This document shows, piece after piece, positions 17,928 to 26,248 of a stretch of 64,000 bases of DNA (positions within the stretch are counted from its first letter, which is position 1; each line of letters starts with the position of its first letter). Below the pieces are notes generated by a model that saw nothing but the letters and a program-made list of their open reading frames with translations, was not told the DNA's origin and made no database searches. The stretch lies in NCBI RefSeq assembly GCF_014656545.1, contig NZ_BNDS01000007.1, positions 62,001 to 126,000 on the forward strand, read 5' to 3'. Source of the stretch: Neobacillus kokaensis. GTDB taxonomy: Bacteria > Bacillota > Bacilli > Bacillales > Cytobacillaceae. The translations under genes and the position numbers were made by a program.

Positions 17928-18593
17928 TTAACTAAAATATTTTCGTAATTCCGCAAAAACATTGTCTGCTATTATTTCTTTCCCATATTCTTGAATTCGG
18001 TGAATCGTCAGCTGTGTTTCATAACCATATTCAAGCAGGATACTTAAAATATCATCGATTTCCTCTTCTTCAAAAGCATCTTCTGGAAATTCTACGTATA
18101 GATAATATTTACTTTCAAAATGATACAGCTTAGTGATTATACTATCTAAACCCGGGCGAGAACTCAGGCTTATTACATCCTCAAAATCTTTAAAGGCAAG
18201 TATGAATTCTAATGTATCGTCTTCGAGGATGTCGTCATCAGAATAATTGGGATTGAAATGCTGATCCAAGATTTCTTCTATTTTTTCATCAACAGGCAGA
18301 TCTTTCATTTTGCCATTTGGAATTGGAAGCTCAAACTTCTGTCCATCTTTAGATAGCTGAGCTCTCGTTACAAGCACTTCTAGACCTTTATCAAGTGCTT
18401 GGACTTGGATCCAAAGCGGGCCTTCCATAGAGAACTCCTCTTCTTCATGAACTTCATCCATCATTTCCCAAAAGAGTTCTTCGCTTCGTTCGCGATTATA
18501 CCAAATTTCCTCACGATCAAAGCCCCTCTCTTCTATATCAACATAGGAAATATAAAATTTTACTGTATATTCATTGATACGTTCAATCTCCAT
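17928..18593 (-). CDS. mecA: Adaptor protein MecA
   Basis: 221 residues: an N-terminal substrate-binding domain (MEIERINEYTVKFYISYVDI), an acidic linker (about 110-125) and a C-terminal ClpC-binding domain ending AELRKYFS. MecA delivers ComK to ClpCP and so restrains competence. The start at 18593 has GAGAGGTAAAG in front; the longer frame to 18632 does not. The neighbours spxA and coiA match B. subtilis order. A sigma-A promoter about 270 bp upstream implies a long leader. Confidence 0.95.
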   Translation of the reverse strand: MEIERINEYTVKFYISYVDIEERGFDREEIWYNRERSEELFWEMMDEVHEEEEFSMEGPLWIQVQALDKGLEVLVTRAQLSKDGQKFELPIPNGKMKDLPVDEKIEEILDQHFNPNYSDDDILEDDTLEFILAFKDFEDVISLSSRPGLDSIITKLYHFESKYYLYVEFPEDAFEEEEIDDILSILLEYGYETQLTIHRIQEYGKEIIADNVFAELRKYFS

Positions 18594-18861
18594 CTTTACC
18601 TCTCCCCTCCATTGTCCATATTGAAGGGACAAAAATACCCCCAGGCAGATAATGCTATTTAGTATTTACTCCCGTATAGAGGGTTATTCCATTTAAGGGG
18701 TCTCCCCTTCTGAAAACTATATACCCCCGTACTTTCATTTTATGACAAAATTGCTTTTTAGGGAAATAAAAAATCCGAAATATAACTAAACGATTAAAAT
18801 GCCTATTTACAGAGCTAGAGACACTTTTTCACACAGTATCCACATGAAAGATATTCATTTT

Positions 18862-18890
18862 ATTGTAGCAAATAATCAGGAAAATCACAA
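18862..18890 (-). promoter_or_regulatory. Sigma-A promoter for mecA with a long leader
   Basis: On the minus strand TTGTGA and TACAAT are 17 bp apart. The stretch 18594-18861 between this promoter and mecA holds no ORF. It contains a short hairpin (AAGGGG/CCCCTT at 18695-18709) and a second weaker hexamer pair (TTGTCA...TATATA, 19 bp), which would give a shorter transcript. Confidence 0.5.
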
Positions 18891-18902
18891 ATTGTGGAGA
18901 TA

Positions 18903-18935
18903 TTAAAAAGCCTCCTTGAATAAAGAGGCTTTACT
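18903..18935 (-). terminator. Terminator of spxA
   Basis: Stem AAAGCCTC/GAGGCTTT just past the spxA stop, with T run on the minus strand. Confidence 0.8.
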
Positions 18936-18936
18936 G

Positions 18937-19332
18937 TTAATTAACCATCCGCTGTGCTTCACGCAATTGAAATGTTCTTACCTTTCTAGGCAGAAACCGG
19001 CGGATTTCATCTTCGTTATATCCAACCTGCAGACGCTTTTCATCAATAATTATCGGCCGTCTTAGCAAGCCAGGATTTTCTTTAATTAATTTAAACAAAT
19101 CTTGCAGCGGCATTGAATCTAAATTAACATCTAATTTCTGGAAGGTCTTTGATCTGGTTGAAATGATTTCATCAGTACCATCCTCCGTCATTCGGAGAAT
19201 TTCCTTAATTTCTTCCATCGATAAAGGCTCAGAAAAAATATTTCTTTCTTTATATGGAATTTCATGCTCTTCTAGCCAAGACTTTGCTTTGCGACATGAT
19301 GTACAACTAGGTGAAGTGTATAATGTAACCAT
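18937..19332 (-). CDS. spxA: Transcriptional regulator Spx
   Basis: 131 residues, ArsC-like fold with the redox switch CTSC (Cys10, Cys13). It also has the [26 protein letters not shown] region that contacts the RNA polymerase alpha subunit. Oxidised Spx binds alpha-CTD and switches on the disulfide-stress regulon; SpxH (11115-11996) with ClpXP keeps it low. The ATG at 19332 follows GGAGTGTGAAG. The ECF-sigma promoter at 19533-19560 adds transcription under envelope stress. Key residues are all present. Confidence 0.96.
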   Translation of the reverse strand: MVTLYTSPSCTSCRKAKSWLEEHEIPYKERNIFSEPLSMEEIKEILRMTEDGTDEIISTRSKTFQKLDVNLDSMPLQDLFKLIKENPGLLRRPIIIDEKRLQVGYNEDEIRRFLPRKVRTFQLREAQRMVN

Positions 19333-19532
19333 ATTTTCTTCACACTCCTCTTTTATTTGCAATCCACTATTTAGATGAAGCTATATATATGAGAGTTAAA
19401 AAGCAAAATTATAATTATTATAAATAAGTAATTTATATTATTTATTATACACCACTGTTTCTAAAAAAGGTATCCTTTTTTCAAAAATTATTGAAGAACC
19501 GCATATTTCAGCAGTTTTTAGTCCCACTATAT

Positions 19533-19560
19533 TAGACGAATAATCTCCCAAAAAGTTTCA
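19533..19560 (-). promoter_or_regulatory. ECF-sigma (SigM/SigW/SigX-type) promoter of spxA
   Basis: On the minus strand TGAAAC (19560-19555) and CGTCTA (19538-19533) are separated by exactly 16 bp. This is the canonical ECF promoter of Bacillus. It lies about 200 bp ahead of spxA. In B. subtilis spx is also read from an ECF promoter. The rest of 19333-19876 is A+T-rich with no ORF that I can support; a TATAAT at 19610-19615 on the plus strand has no good -35. Confidence 0.85.
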
Positions 19561-19876
19561 TGCATTTTATTAATTTTGCTAAAAATTTTTCATATTTCCG
19601 AAAGACTGTATAATAATGTTCGTTTCGAGAAATTTCTTTTTTGTGGGTTTTCATTCAGTAATTTTTATATACCACAGTTATACATAACGTAAACATTTCA
19701 AACAAGTGACTATATCCCTATATTCTCAATTAAAAAACTAAATGAAAACGCATTCATTTGATTGCAACTTAATAAACTTTCCCCTTTCAATCTCAAGCAA
19801 GTTCTTTTAAAATAGGGTTGAGGGATATTAAATATATAGAGGTAAATATTTGATTAAAGAACATGGAGGGACTCGA

Positions 19877-20062
19877 GTGGCTGCTTACATAACAGATTTA
19901 GTAGTTGTCGCCTTATTAATTATCGGTATGACTGCGTTTATGGGTGACATAACAAATGGTATTGGAGAAAGACTTTTCGGCGGAAAGCGCCGCAGTGAAT
20001 ATGTTGATCAAAATGCCCGTTTTCAAACAGGCTGGAAAGCTGTTGGCGGGAAGAGAAAATAA
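19877..20062 (+). CDS. Small membrane protein, function unknown
   Basis: 61 residues from GTG 19877, which has GGAGGG six bases upstream. An earlier TTG at 19850 would add nine residues with a weaker site. One hydrophobic segment (about 4-25, ITDLVVVALLIIGMTAFMG) is followed by a basic soluble tail (GERLFGGKRRSEYVDQNARF) ending KAVGGKRK. I do not recognise a family. It is monocistronic and followed by an unusual duplicated terminator. Confidence 0.6.
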   Translation: MAAYITDLVVVALLIIGMTAFMGDITNGIGERLFGGKRRSEYVDQNARFQTGWKAVGGKRK

Positions 20063-20090
20063 TTAGACAAACAATTTCTTTGGTGCAGTA

Positions 20091-20160
20091 AAGGACAAAA
20101 TCTAAACAGATATTGTCCTTTTCTTCTTGGTTTGGATCTAAACAGATATTGTCCTTTTTT
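20091..20160 (+). terminator. Terminator with a duplicated 3' arm
   Basis: AAGGACAA (20091) pairs with TTGTCCTT (20113), with an inner ATCT/AGAT stem, followed by TTCTTCTT. The segment TCTAAACAGATATTGTCCTT then recurs 36 bp on (20137-20156), followed by seven T. The 5' arm could pair with either copy. A third partial copy (TTTGGATCTAAC) starts at about 20169. Confidence 0.65.
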
Positions 20161-20220
20161 TCTAATGGTTTGGATCTAACCATTTATTGATATATGCTTA
20201 GATTTCTTAACCCTATATCA

Positions 20221-21291
20221 TTATCCTTTGTTTAAAATCACATAGGTCCCTGCCCCAACAAATGCAAGAATCAAAATAATCAATGCCAATTTTTCACCCG
20301 ACGGCAGGAAACGAAGCTTTCCATGATAGACCTTTCTCTTGGATACTAAAGTAGGTTCAAACCCCGTCTTGATCCATGGTGTGCGCTGATATGCAGACTG
20401 GATGCGATTCTTTAAGCCATTTGCCAATAAATTAAAAGATAGGGTGATCATTAGTAACGTAATCAATGGTATATATAAAATATAAGTTGAATTACTATAA
20501 ATATTTTCCCTTGCCGAACCTACCAAGCCAGCGATTTCTTTCGTAATTGATAAGTAAATTTGTGAATCCGGTCTAAAAATTGTTCCGCCAATAAAGATTT
20601 TCATTAAGGCAAGCTGACCCATTATCGCAATTACATGGACGATTTCTAAAATAAACATAACGAGCAATGTTTCCTTTAACTGCGGAAAAATATGCTTCCA
20701 TACAACACGATGACGGTTTGCTCCTAGAGTTTGAGCTGCTTCAATAAAAATTGATTTTGAAATTTCTTTAGACTTTTTTCGAACAGAAGAAATAATACTT
20801 GGAATACTAATAATTGATGCTATGATAATAAAGTAAGAGATTAGAATAAATGATTCTACTTTTTCATCAAAAGTAATTGGCATGAGAAAGAAATACAGGA
20901 TTATAAAAAGCGGTACATAACTCCATGCGTTCTCAAATGCTTCAAGCCACTGAGGACTTTTCTTCCAGGTTCCTACATATAATCCAATTATAGTCCCTGC
21001 TGTCATCTTGAAAATCGTCACGACAGTTGAAATGATTAATGTATATCGGATTCCGTACAGAATCATTGACAACAGATCATATCCCCAGCGGTCCGTTCCT
21101 AGTGGATAATCCTTAGAATGAAATGGTTCAAGCGGTGGAGCTATTATTGTTCCATTTACATACCTTGTTCTAAGCGTCTCTGTCAGGGTATGAGGGGCCA
21201 AAGCAGGGCCAAAAGTAGCAAGAAAAATAAGAAGGACTGTTAATACAACCCCAGCATATAATGAATAATTGATGGATAAAATTTTATTCAT
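20221..21291 (-). CDS. Orphan ABC transporter permease, DppC/OppC type
   Basis: 356 residues. An N-terminal segment (about 12-32) is followed by an extracytoplasmic part with the YPLGTDRWGYDLLSMILYG block typical of OppC/DppC. Five more membrane segments follow, with the EAA loop EAAQTLGANRHRVVWKHIFP that docks the ATPase. A C-terminal extra hydrophobic segment (about 330-350) is unusual. It overlaps the upstream permease gene by 8 bp. No ATPase or binding protein belongs to the pair; the oppF terminator separates it from opp. It may borrow OppDF or a distant ATPase. Confidence 0.82.
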   Translation of the reverse strand: MNKILSINYSLYAGVVLTVLLIFLATFGPALAPHTLTETLRTRYVNGTIIAPPLEPFHSKDYPLGTDRWGYDLLSMILYGIRYTLIISTVVTIFKMTAGTIIGLYVGTWKKSPQWLEAFENAWSYVPLFIILYFFLMPITFDEKVESFILISYFIIIASIISIPSIISSVRKKSKEISKSIFIEAAQTLGANRHRVVWKHIFPQLKETLLVMFILEIVHVIAIMGQLALMKIFIGGTIFRPDSQIYLSITKEIAGLVGSARENIYSNSTYILYIPLITLLMITLSFNLLANGLKNRIQSAYQRTPWIKTGFEPTLVSKRKVYHGKLRFLPSGEKLALIILILAFVGAGTYVILNKG

Positions 21292-22144
21292 AAATTAATC
21301 CTCTTTTGAATAAGTAAAGTACTATTCTAATAGAAAAGTAAACGATTAAAGAAATCAGCAACATAGAAAATAAGCCTATCGTAATTGGCTGAAACTGATT
21401 ACTTTGAAAGATAAATTTCGTAACTCCGGGCACATTAAGTAAATACTCAATAATAAAGAGATTTCCGATTGCTAATGAAACAACTTTTGTTAATTCCGCA
21501 ATAATAAAAGGTTCAATATTTTTATATACATGCTGAAAGTTTATGTAATTTGCAGGCATTCCTTTGGAAACTGCTGTACGAATATAGTCTTCACCGCTTG
21601 TCTGATAATACTTTACGGCAATTAATTTAAACATATATAAGGTAGGCGCTATAGCCGTTAGCATCATTGGAAACCATGTATTTAATGCTCCCGCATCAGG
21701 TCTGAAAGCAATCATTCTCACACCGGTAACTTCATAAATTTTTATCGCCAATACCAGTGAAAAAATGATTAAGATAAAATCAGGAATGGCTGCTAAAATA
21801 TTTAGAAGTATATTAATGATTCGCGTTACGGTAAACCTGCTTAAAAAAAGTCCAAATAGTAACCCGGTTACTACTGCAGCCAGAACACCAACAAGCAAAA
21901 TTGAAAAGCTGGTAAAAAAATTTTTTGTAATATCTGCTGCAATGTACCTAACCTGACCGCCAAGCTGGTATGTACCTAAACTTCCTCTAGCAAGTTCACG
22001 GATAAACTCTACATACATTTGATCCATCTGACTTAAATTCCAGGTTATATTTTTTTCCAAAGGGTTTATTTCAATAATCGCAGGTATGGCCGCAAGGAAG
22101 ATAATAATAATAAAAATAAATACAGCTTGCTGCAATATTCGCAT
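21284..22144 (-). CDS. Orphan ABC transporter permease, DppB/OppB type
   Basis: 286 residues, shorter than OppB (311). An N-terminal membrane segment, an outside region with ELARGSLGTYQLGGQ and five further membrane segments match the DppB/OppB family. The cytoplasmic loop YIRTAVSKGMPANYINFQHVYKN is the EAA-type coupling loop, and NVPGVTKFIFQSNQ fits the usual GIPGLG position. AAAGGGGG precedes the ATG at 22144. It forms a two-gene operon with the following permease. Substrate is unknown. Confidence 0.82.
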   Translation of the reverse strand: MRILQQAVFIFIIIIFLAAIPAIIEINPLEKNITWNLSQMDQMYVEFIRELARGSLGTYQLGGQVRYIAADITKNFFTSFSILLVGVLAAVVTGLLFGLFLSRFTVTRIINILLNILAAIPDFILIIFSLVLAIKIYEVTGVRMIAFRPDAGALNTWFPMMLTAIAPTLYMFKLIAVKYYQTSGEDYIRTAVSKGMPANYINFQHVYKNIEPFIIAELTKVVSLAIGNLFIIEYLLNVPGVTKFIFQSNQFQPITIGLFSMLLISLIVYFSIRIVLYLFKRGLIYE

Positions 22145-22247
22145 TGTTGCCCCCTTTCATATAACTATATTAATATACATAGTTACACCTTAATTTTCCT
22201 TGTTTACGGGAATATTGTCAATAAAATTCAATATATTTAAAAAGTAT

Positions 22248-22286
22248 AAAAAATAATACGGTCTCATTGAGACCGTATTATTTTTT
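22248..22286. terminator. Strong terminator after oppF
   Basis: An 18-bp perfect stem AAAAAATAATACGGTCTC/GAGACCGTATTATTTTTT with a three-base loop overlaps the oppF stop codon. Confidence 0.9.
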
Positions 22287-23213
22287 ATATTGGGTTTTAT
22301 ATTGTTCAAATTCATTTTCCGAGCAGTAAACCAAATGACCCGGAGCAATTTCCCGCATTTCAACTTTTTCGTTTTCACCATAATGATGTGATGCTGGATC
22401 ATATAAAATACGGCGGCGGGTTCTTTCAGATTCAGGGTCTGGCAGCGGTATTGCTGATAAAAGTGATTTCGTATATGGATGCATCGCATTTTTATAAAGG
22501 TCATCAGCCGGGGCCAATTCTACCAGTTTCCCGAAATACATAACCCCAATCCGGTCGCTTATATATTTAACCATTGATAAATCATGTGCGATAAACAGAT
22601 ACGTAAGTCCTTTTTCCCGCTGCAGTTTTTTCATTAAGTTAACAACCTGCGCTTGGATTGAAACGTCTAAGGCAGAGATTGGCTCATCAGCGATAATAAA
22701 CTCAGGTTCAACTGCTAATGCTCTGGCTATTCCGATTCTCTGTCTTTGTCCGCCGGAGAATTCATGCGGATAACGATTCGCGTGCTCTTTATTTAAGCCA
22801 ACAGTTTCAAGCAGCTCGTATACACGCTCCATTCGTTCTTTCTTACCTTTAGCTAATCCGTGAATATCAATTCCCTCTGCAATAATGTCCGCAACTGTCA
22901 TCCGTGGGTTTAAAGAAGCATAAGGATCTTGGAAAATCATTTGCATTTTACGGTTGAATTTTTTCAATTCCGAATTTGACTTTTTGCCATGGACGTTTTC
23001 TCCATTAAACAAAACTTGTCCACTGGTAGCATCGTATAAGCGGATTATGGTCCGGCCAGTGGTCGATTTACCACAGCCAGACTCACCAACAAGCCCTAAT
23101 GTTTCACCCCTATAGATATCAAAGCTGACATCGTCCACTGCTTTTACTTGGTTTGGACGCCCGATATTAAAATACTGTTTTAAATGTTTAATTTCTAATA
23201 ATTTATCTTCCAC
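22278..23213 (-). CDS. oppF: Oligopeptide ABC transporter ATP-binding protein OppF
   Basis: 311 residues. Walker A GESGCGKST, the signature FSGGQRQRIGIARAL and Walker B FIIADEPISALDV are all present. It lacks the C-terminal Cys cluster found in AppF, which is usual for Bacillus OppF. It hydrolyses ATP with OppD to drive peptide uptake through OppBC. It starts one base after the oppD stop. The order oppABCDF matches B. subtilis (spo0K), where the system imports Phr and other signalling peptides for sporulation and competence. Confidence 0.95.
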   Translation of the reverse strand: MEDKLLEIKHLKQYFNIGRPNQVKAVDDVSFDIYRGETLGLVGESGCGKSTTGRTIIRLYDATSGQVLFNGENVHGKKSNSELKKFNRKMQMIFQDPYASLNPRMTVADIIAEGIDIHGLAKGKKERMERVYELLETVGLNKEHANRYPHEFSGGQRQRIGIARALAVEPEFIIADEPISALDVSIQAQVVNLMKKLQREKGLTYLFIAHDLSMVKYISDRIGVMYFGKLVELAPADDLYKNAMHPYTKSLLSAIPLPDPESERTRRRILYDPASHHYGENEKVEMREIAPGHLVYCSENEFEQYKTQYKK

Positions 23214-24281
23214 TTATTTCCCCTCCTTAACAAGTACAGGTTTATCAAAGGTAGAGGATAATTTTCGCATCTTTCTTTTTACAGCTTCCGGCGGCTCCAC
23301 TTTAGGGGCATCTGGATGCAGAAGCCACGTTTTAGCAAAATGTGTTTCTGAAATTTGGAACATTGGCGGCTCTTCCTCAAAATCAATAGCCATCGCGTAT
23401 TGATTTCTAGCAGCAAATGCATCCCCTTTTGGAGGATTTGTTAAATCCGGCGGTGTACCTGGAATGGCAGCAAGCTCTGACTTATGATCACTATCTAAGC
23501 TTGGCATCGATGCTAACAAGCCCCATGTATAAGGATGACGCGGGTCATAAAAAATTTCATCAACAGTACCAATTTCAACAATTTGCCCAGCATACATGAC
23601 AGCAACTCTGTCAGCTACATTGGCTACAACCCCTAAGTCATGGGTAATAAAGATAATGGACGTATCCATTTTCTTTTGTAAATCCTTCATTAATTCTAAA
23701 ATTTGTGCTTGAATCGTTACATCCAATGCTGTAGTTGGTTCGTCGGCAATCAACAGACTTGGATTAGCGGCAAGAGCAATGGCAATCATTGCACGCTGTC
23801 TCATACCTCCAGAAAATTCATGCGGATATTGGTTAACCCTTTTTTCCGGCATAGGAATTCCTACGAGTCTTAGCAGTTCAATTGCCCGTTCTTTCGCCTG
23901 CTGTGATTTCATATTTTGGTGTTTGAGTAAAACCTCCATGATCTGATGTCCGACCTTCATTGTTGGATTTAATGAAGTCATCGGGTCTTGGAAGATCATA
24001 CTAATTTCTTTACCACGGATTTTCTCCATTTCCTTATCTGTTTTCTTAACGATATCCTGGCCATGAAACAAAATCTGCCCGCCAGTAATCTTTCCAGGCG
24101 GCATGGGTATCAGCTTCATAATCGTTTGATTCAAAACTGATTTTCCTGAGCCGGATTCGCCTACAACAGCAAGCGTTTCTCCTTTATAAAGGTCAAAATT
24201 TATCCCTCGAACTGCTTGCACTTCTCCTCCATATACTTGGAATGAGACTTTTAAGTCTTTTACTTCGAGTATTTTTTCCAT
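23214..24281 (-). CDS. oppD: Oligopeptide ABC transporter ATP-binding protein OppD
   Basis: 355 residues. Walker A GESGSGKS, signature FSGGMRQRAMIAIALA and Walker B LLIADEPTTALDV are intact. The C-terminal extension (PMFQISETHFAKTWLLHPDA) is typical of Bacillus OppD and has no Cys cluster. It is the partner ATPase of OppF. It lies four bases after oppC and abuts oppF, with a GGTGAG-type site before the ATG. Confidence 0.95.
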   Translation of the reverse strand: MEKILEVKDLKVSFQVYGGEVQAVRGINFDLYKGETLAVVGESGSGKSVLNQTIMKLIPMPPGKITGGQILFHGQDIVKKTDKEMEKIRGKEISMIFQDPMTSLNPTMKVGHQIMEVLLKHQNMKSQQAKERAIELLRLVGIPMPEKRVNQYPHEFSGGMRQRAMIAIALAANPSLLIADEPTTALDVTIQAQILELMKDLQKKMDTSIIFITHDLGVVANVADRVAVMYAGQIVEIGTVDEIFYDPRHPYTWGLLASMPSLDSDHKSELAAIPGTPPDLTNPPKGDAFAARNQYAMAIDFEEEPPMFQISETHFAKTWLLHPDAPKVEPPEAVKRKMRKLSSTFDKPVLVKEGK

Positions 24282-24285
24282 GTTC

Positions 24286-25209
24286 TCACCCCTTATTCCG
24301 TAATCGTGGGTCTAGAGCGTCACGCAGCCCATCACCGATAACGTTAAATGCGAAAATGGTCAGAGCAATTAGAATGGCAGGGAAAAATAGACGCCATGGG
24401 TAGTATTGAAGAGATGCTAAACCATCACTTGCCATTGTTCCCCAGCTGGCTAATGGCGGGGTTAACCCTAGACCAAGGAAACTTAAAAATGCTTCCGTAA
24501 AAATAGCAGAAGGTATTGTTAATGTCATGGTCACCAGAATGGAACCCATCGCATTAGGGATTAAATGACGTCCCATAATACGGGTAACATTTGCTCCAAG
24601 TGTTCTTGCTGCTAAAACATACTCCTGATTCTTTAATGATAACACTTCCCCGCGAACAATCCTGGACATATTAATCCAGCCTGTTATCGTCATCGCAATA
24701 ATCATCGTCGTTAAATTTGCTCCCAAAACAACCATTAATAAAATAACGAGCAATAAATATGGTACACCATATAAAATATCAGCAATACGCATCATGATTT
24801 CATCGACACGCCCGCCTTTAAAACCAGCAATTCCTCCCCAAGTTACACCGATAATAAAGTCAACTATAGCCGCTGCTACACCGATAAATAAGGATATTCG
24901 GGCACCTTGCCAAGTTCGGGCAAACATATCGCGACCTAGGTCATCCGTACCAAACCAATGTGTTGATGAAGGTGGTTTATTCGTATTCATTAAATCATTT
25001 GTTGAATAATCAAATTTTGTCATATATGGTCCAAAGATTGCCATGAAAATAAGAATAATTAATAAAACAATCCCAAACATGGCAAGCTTGTTTTTTCGGA
25101 AACGAATAGAAACATCCTTCCAAAAAGAAAGGCTTGGCTTTGAAATTCTCTCGGCATCTGTTGCTTTTACACCAACAATTTGAAATTTTTCTTTTGAAAT
25201 TTGCTGCAT
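24286..25209 (-). CDS. oppC: Oligopeptide ABC transporter permease OppC
   Basis: 307 residues. A cytoplasmic N-terminus precedes a first membrane segment (about 38-60), the HWFGTDDLGRDMFARTWQGAR block and five more membrane segments. The EAA loop reads YVLAARTLGANVTRIMGRHLIPN. With OppB it forms the membrane channel for peptides of roughly three to five residues. Gaps to oppB (2 bp) and oppD (4 bp) show a tight operon. Confidence 0.95.
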   Translation of the reverse strand: MQQISKEKFQIVGVKATDAERISKPSLSFWKDVSIRFRKNKLAMFGIVLLIILIFMAIFGPYMTKFDYSTNDLMNTNKPPSSTHWFGTDDLGRDMFARTWQGARISLFIGVAAAIVDFIIGVTWGGIAGFKGGRVDEIMMRIADILYGVPYLLLVILLMVVLGANLTTMIIAMTITGWINMSRIVRGEVLSLKNQEYVLAARTLGANVTRIMGRHLIPNAMGSILVTMTLTIPSAIFTEAFLSFLGLGLTPPLASWGTMASDGLASLQYYPWRLFFPAILIALTIFAFNVIGDGLRDALDPRLRNKG

Positions 25210-25211
25210 AA

Positions 25212-26147
25212 TTATTCTCCTTTCTTCCCGCCAGCCAATTTAATTCGAGGATCTATTAGTCCATATGCAATGTCGACAAGGAGAATGGACACTAATAATA
25301 AAATACTATAAAAAACGGTAACACCCATTATAACAGTATAATCACGGTTAGAAATACTTAAAACGAAATGTGAACCTAAGCCTGGAATACCAAAGATTTT
25401 TTCGATAATAAAACTACCTGTAATAATACCTGCAGCCAAAGGTCCCATATAAGATACAACAGGAAGTAGCGCATTACGAATCGTATGTTTCATAATCATT
25501 GCTCCTCTGCTTAAACCTTTTGCCTTCGCGGTTTTAATATAGTCATTACTTAGAACTTCAAGCATGCTTGACCGAGTTAATCGAGCGATAAATGCCATTG
25601 GCGTAGCCCCTAGTGCCAGCGCCGGCAGGACTGTGTGTGAAAACGTTTCCCAACGAGCTACCGGAAAAAGTCCTAATTTAATCGCAAATAAATATTGTAA
25701 AAAAGTTGCCATGATAAAAGAAGGAACGGATATACCAAATACGGCTACAATCATTGCCGTGTAATCCTGCCACTTATTATGTCTTAAAGCAGCTATTACT
25801 CCCAATACAATTCCAACAGCAACCGCAAAAAGAATTGCTTCTAATCCTAACGCTAATGAAACCGGAAATCCATCATTGATCAAGTCATTTACAGTCCGTG
25901 ATTCATATTTAAAGGATGGACCGAAATCCCATTGAACAATTCTACCTAAATAATCCCCATATTGAACATACCAAGGTTTATCAAGGCCATAGTGTTCATT
26001 AAGGCTTGCCTCAATTTCAGGAGGTAATTTTTTTTCGGATGTGAATGGGTTTCCTGGTGCTATTCTCATTAAGAAAAACGTTGCAGTAATGATCAGCAAT
26101 AATGAAACAATCATATACAGCAAGCGTTTGCTAATATATTTAACCAA
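25212..26147 (-). CDS. oppB: Oligopeptide ABC transporter permease OppB
   Basis: 311 residues, the same length as B. subtilis OppB. The N-terminus [17 protein letters not shown] is membrane-spanning. An outside loop holds [20 protein letters not shown], and the EAA loop is [23 protein letters not shown]. The start is TTG at 26147, preceded by GGAGGTG at six bases; no ATG fits. A hairpin lies in the oppA-oppB gap. Together with OppC it forms the translocation path. Confidence 0.94.
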   Translation of the reverse strand: MVKYISKRLLYMIVSLLLIITATFFLMRIAPGNPFTSEKKLPPEIEASLNEHYGLDKPWYVQYGDYLGRIVQWDFGPSFKYESRTVNDLINDGFPVSLALGLEAILFAVAVGIVLGVIAALRHNKWQDYTAMIVAVFGISVPSFIMATFLQYLFAIKLGLFPVARWETFSHTVLPALALGATPMAFIARLTRSSMLEVLSNDYIKTAKAKGLSRGAMIMKHTIRNALLPVVSYMGPLAAGIITGSFIIEKIFGIPGLGSHFVLSISNRDYTVIMGVTVFYSILLLVSILLVDIAYGLIDPRIKLAGGKKGE

Positions 26148-26179
26148 ATGGCACACCTCCATATTTTGCTAGAAAGACC

Positions 26180-26234
26180 CCAATCAGAAACGAAGGTATA
26201 CGGGAAATTTCCCATATACCTTTGTTCTAATTGG
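26180..26234 (-). promoter_or_regulatory. Intercistronic hairpin between oppA and oppB
   Basis: Nested inverted repeats, CCAAT/ATTGG outside and AAGGTATA-GGGAAATTTCCC-TATACCTT inside, lie in the 85-bp gap after oppA without a T run. Such stems commonly protect the binding-protein part of the message so that it exceeds the permease part. That role is inferred here. Confidence 0.65.
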
Positions 26235-26248
26235 ACATTTAATTGGGT

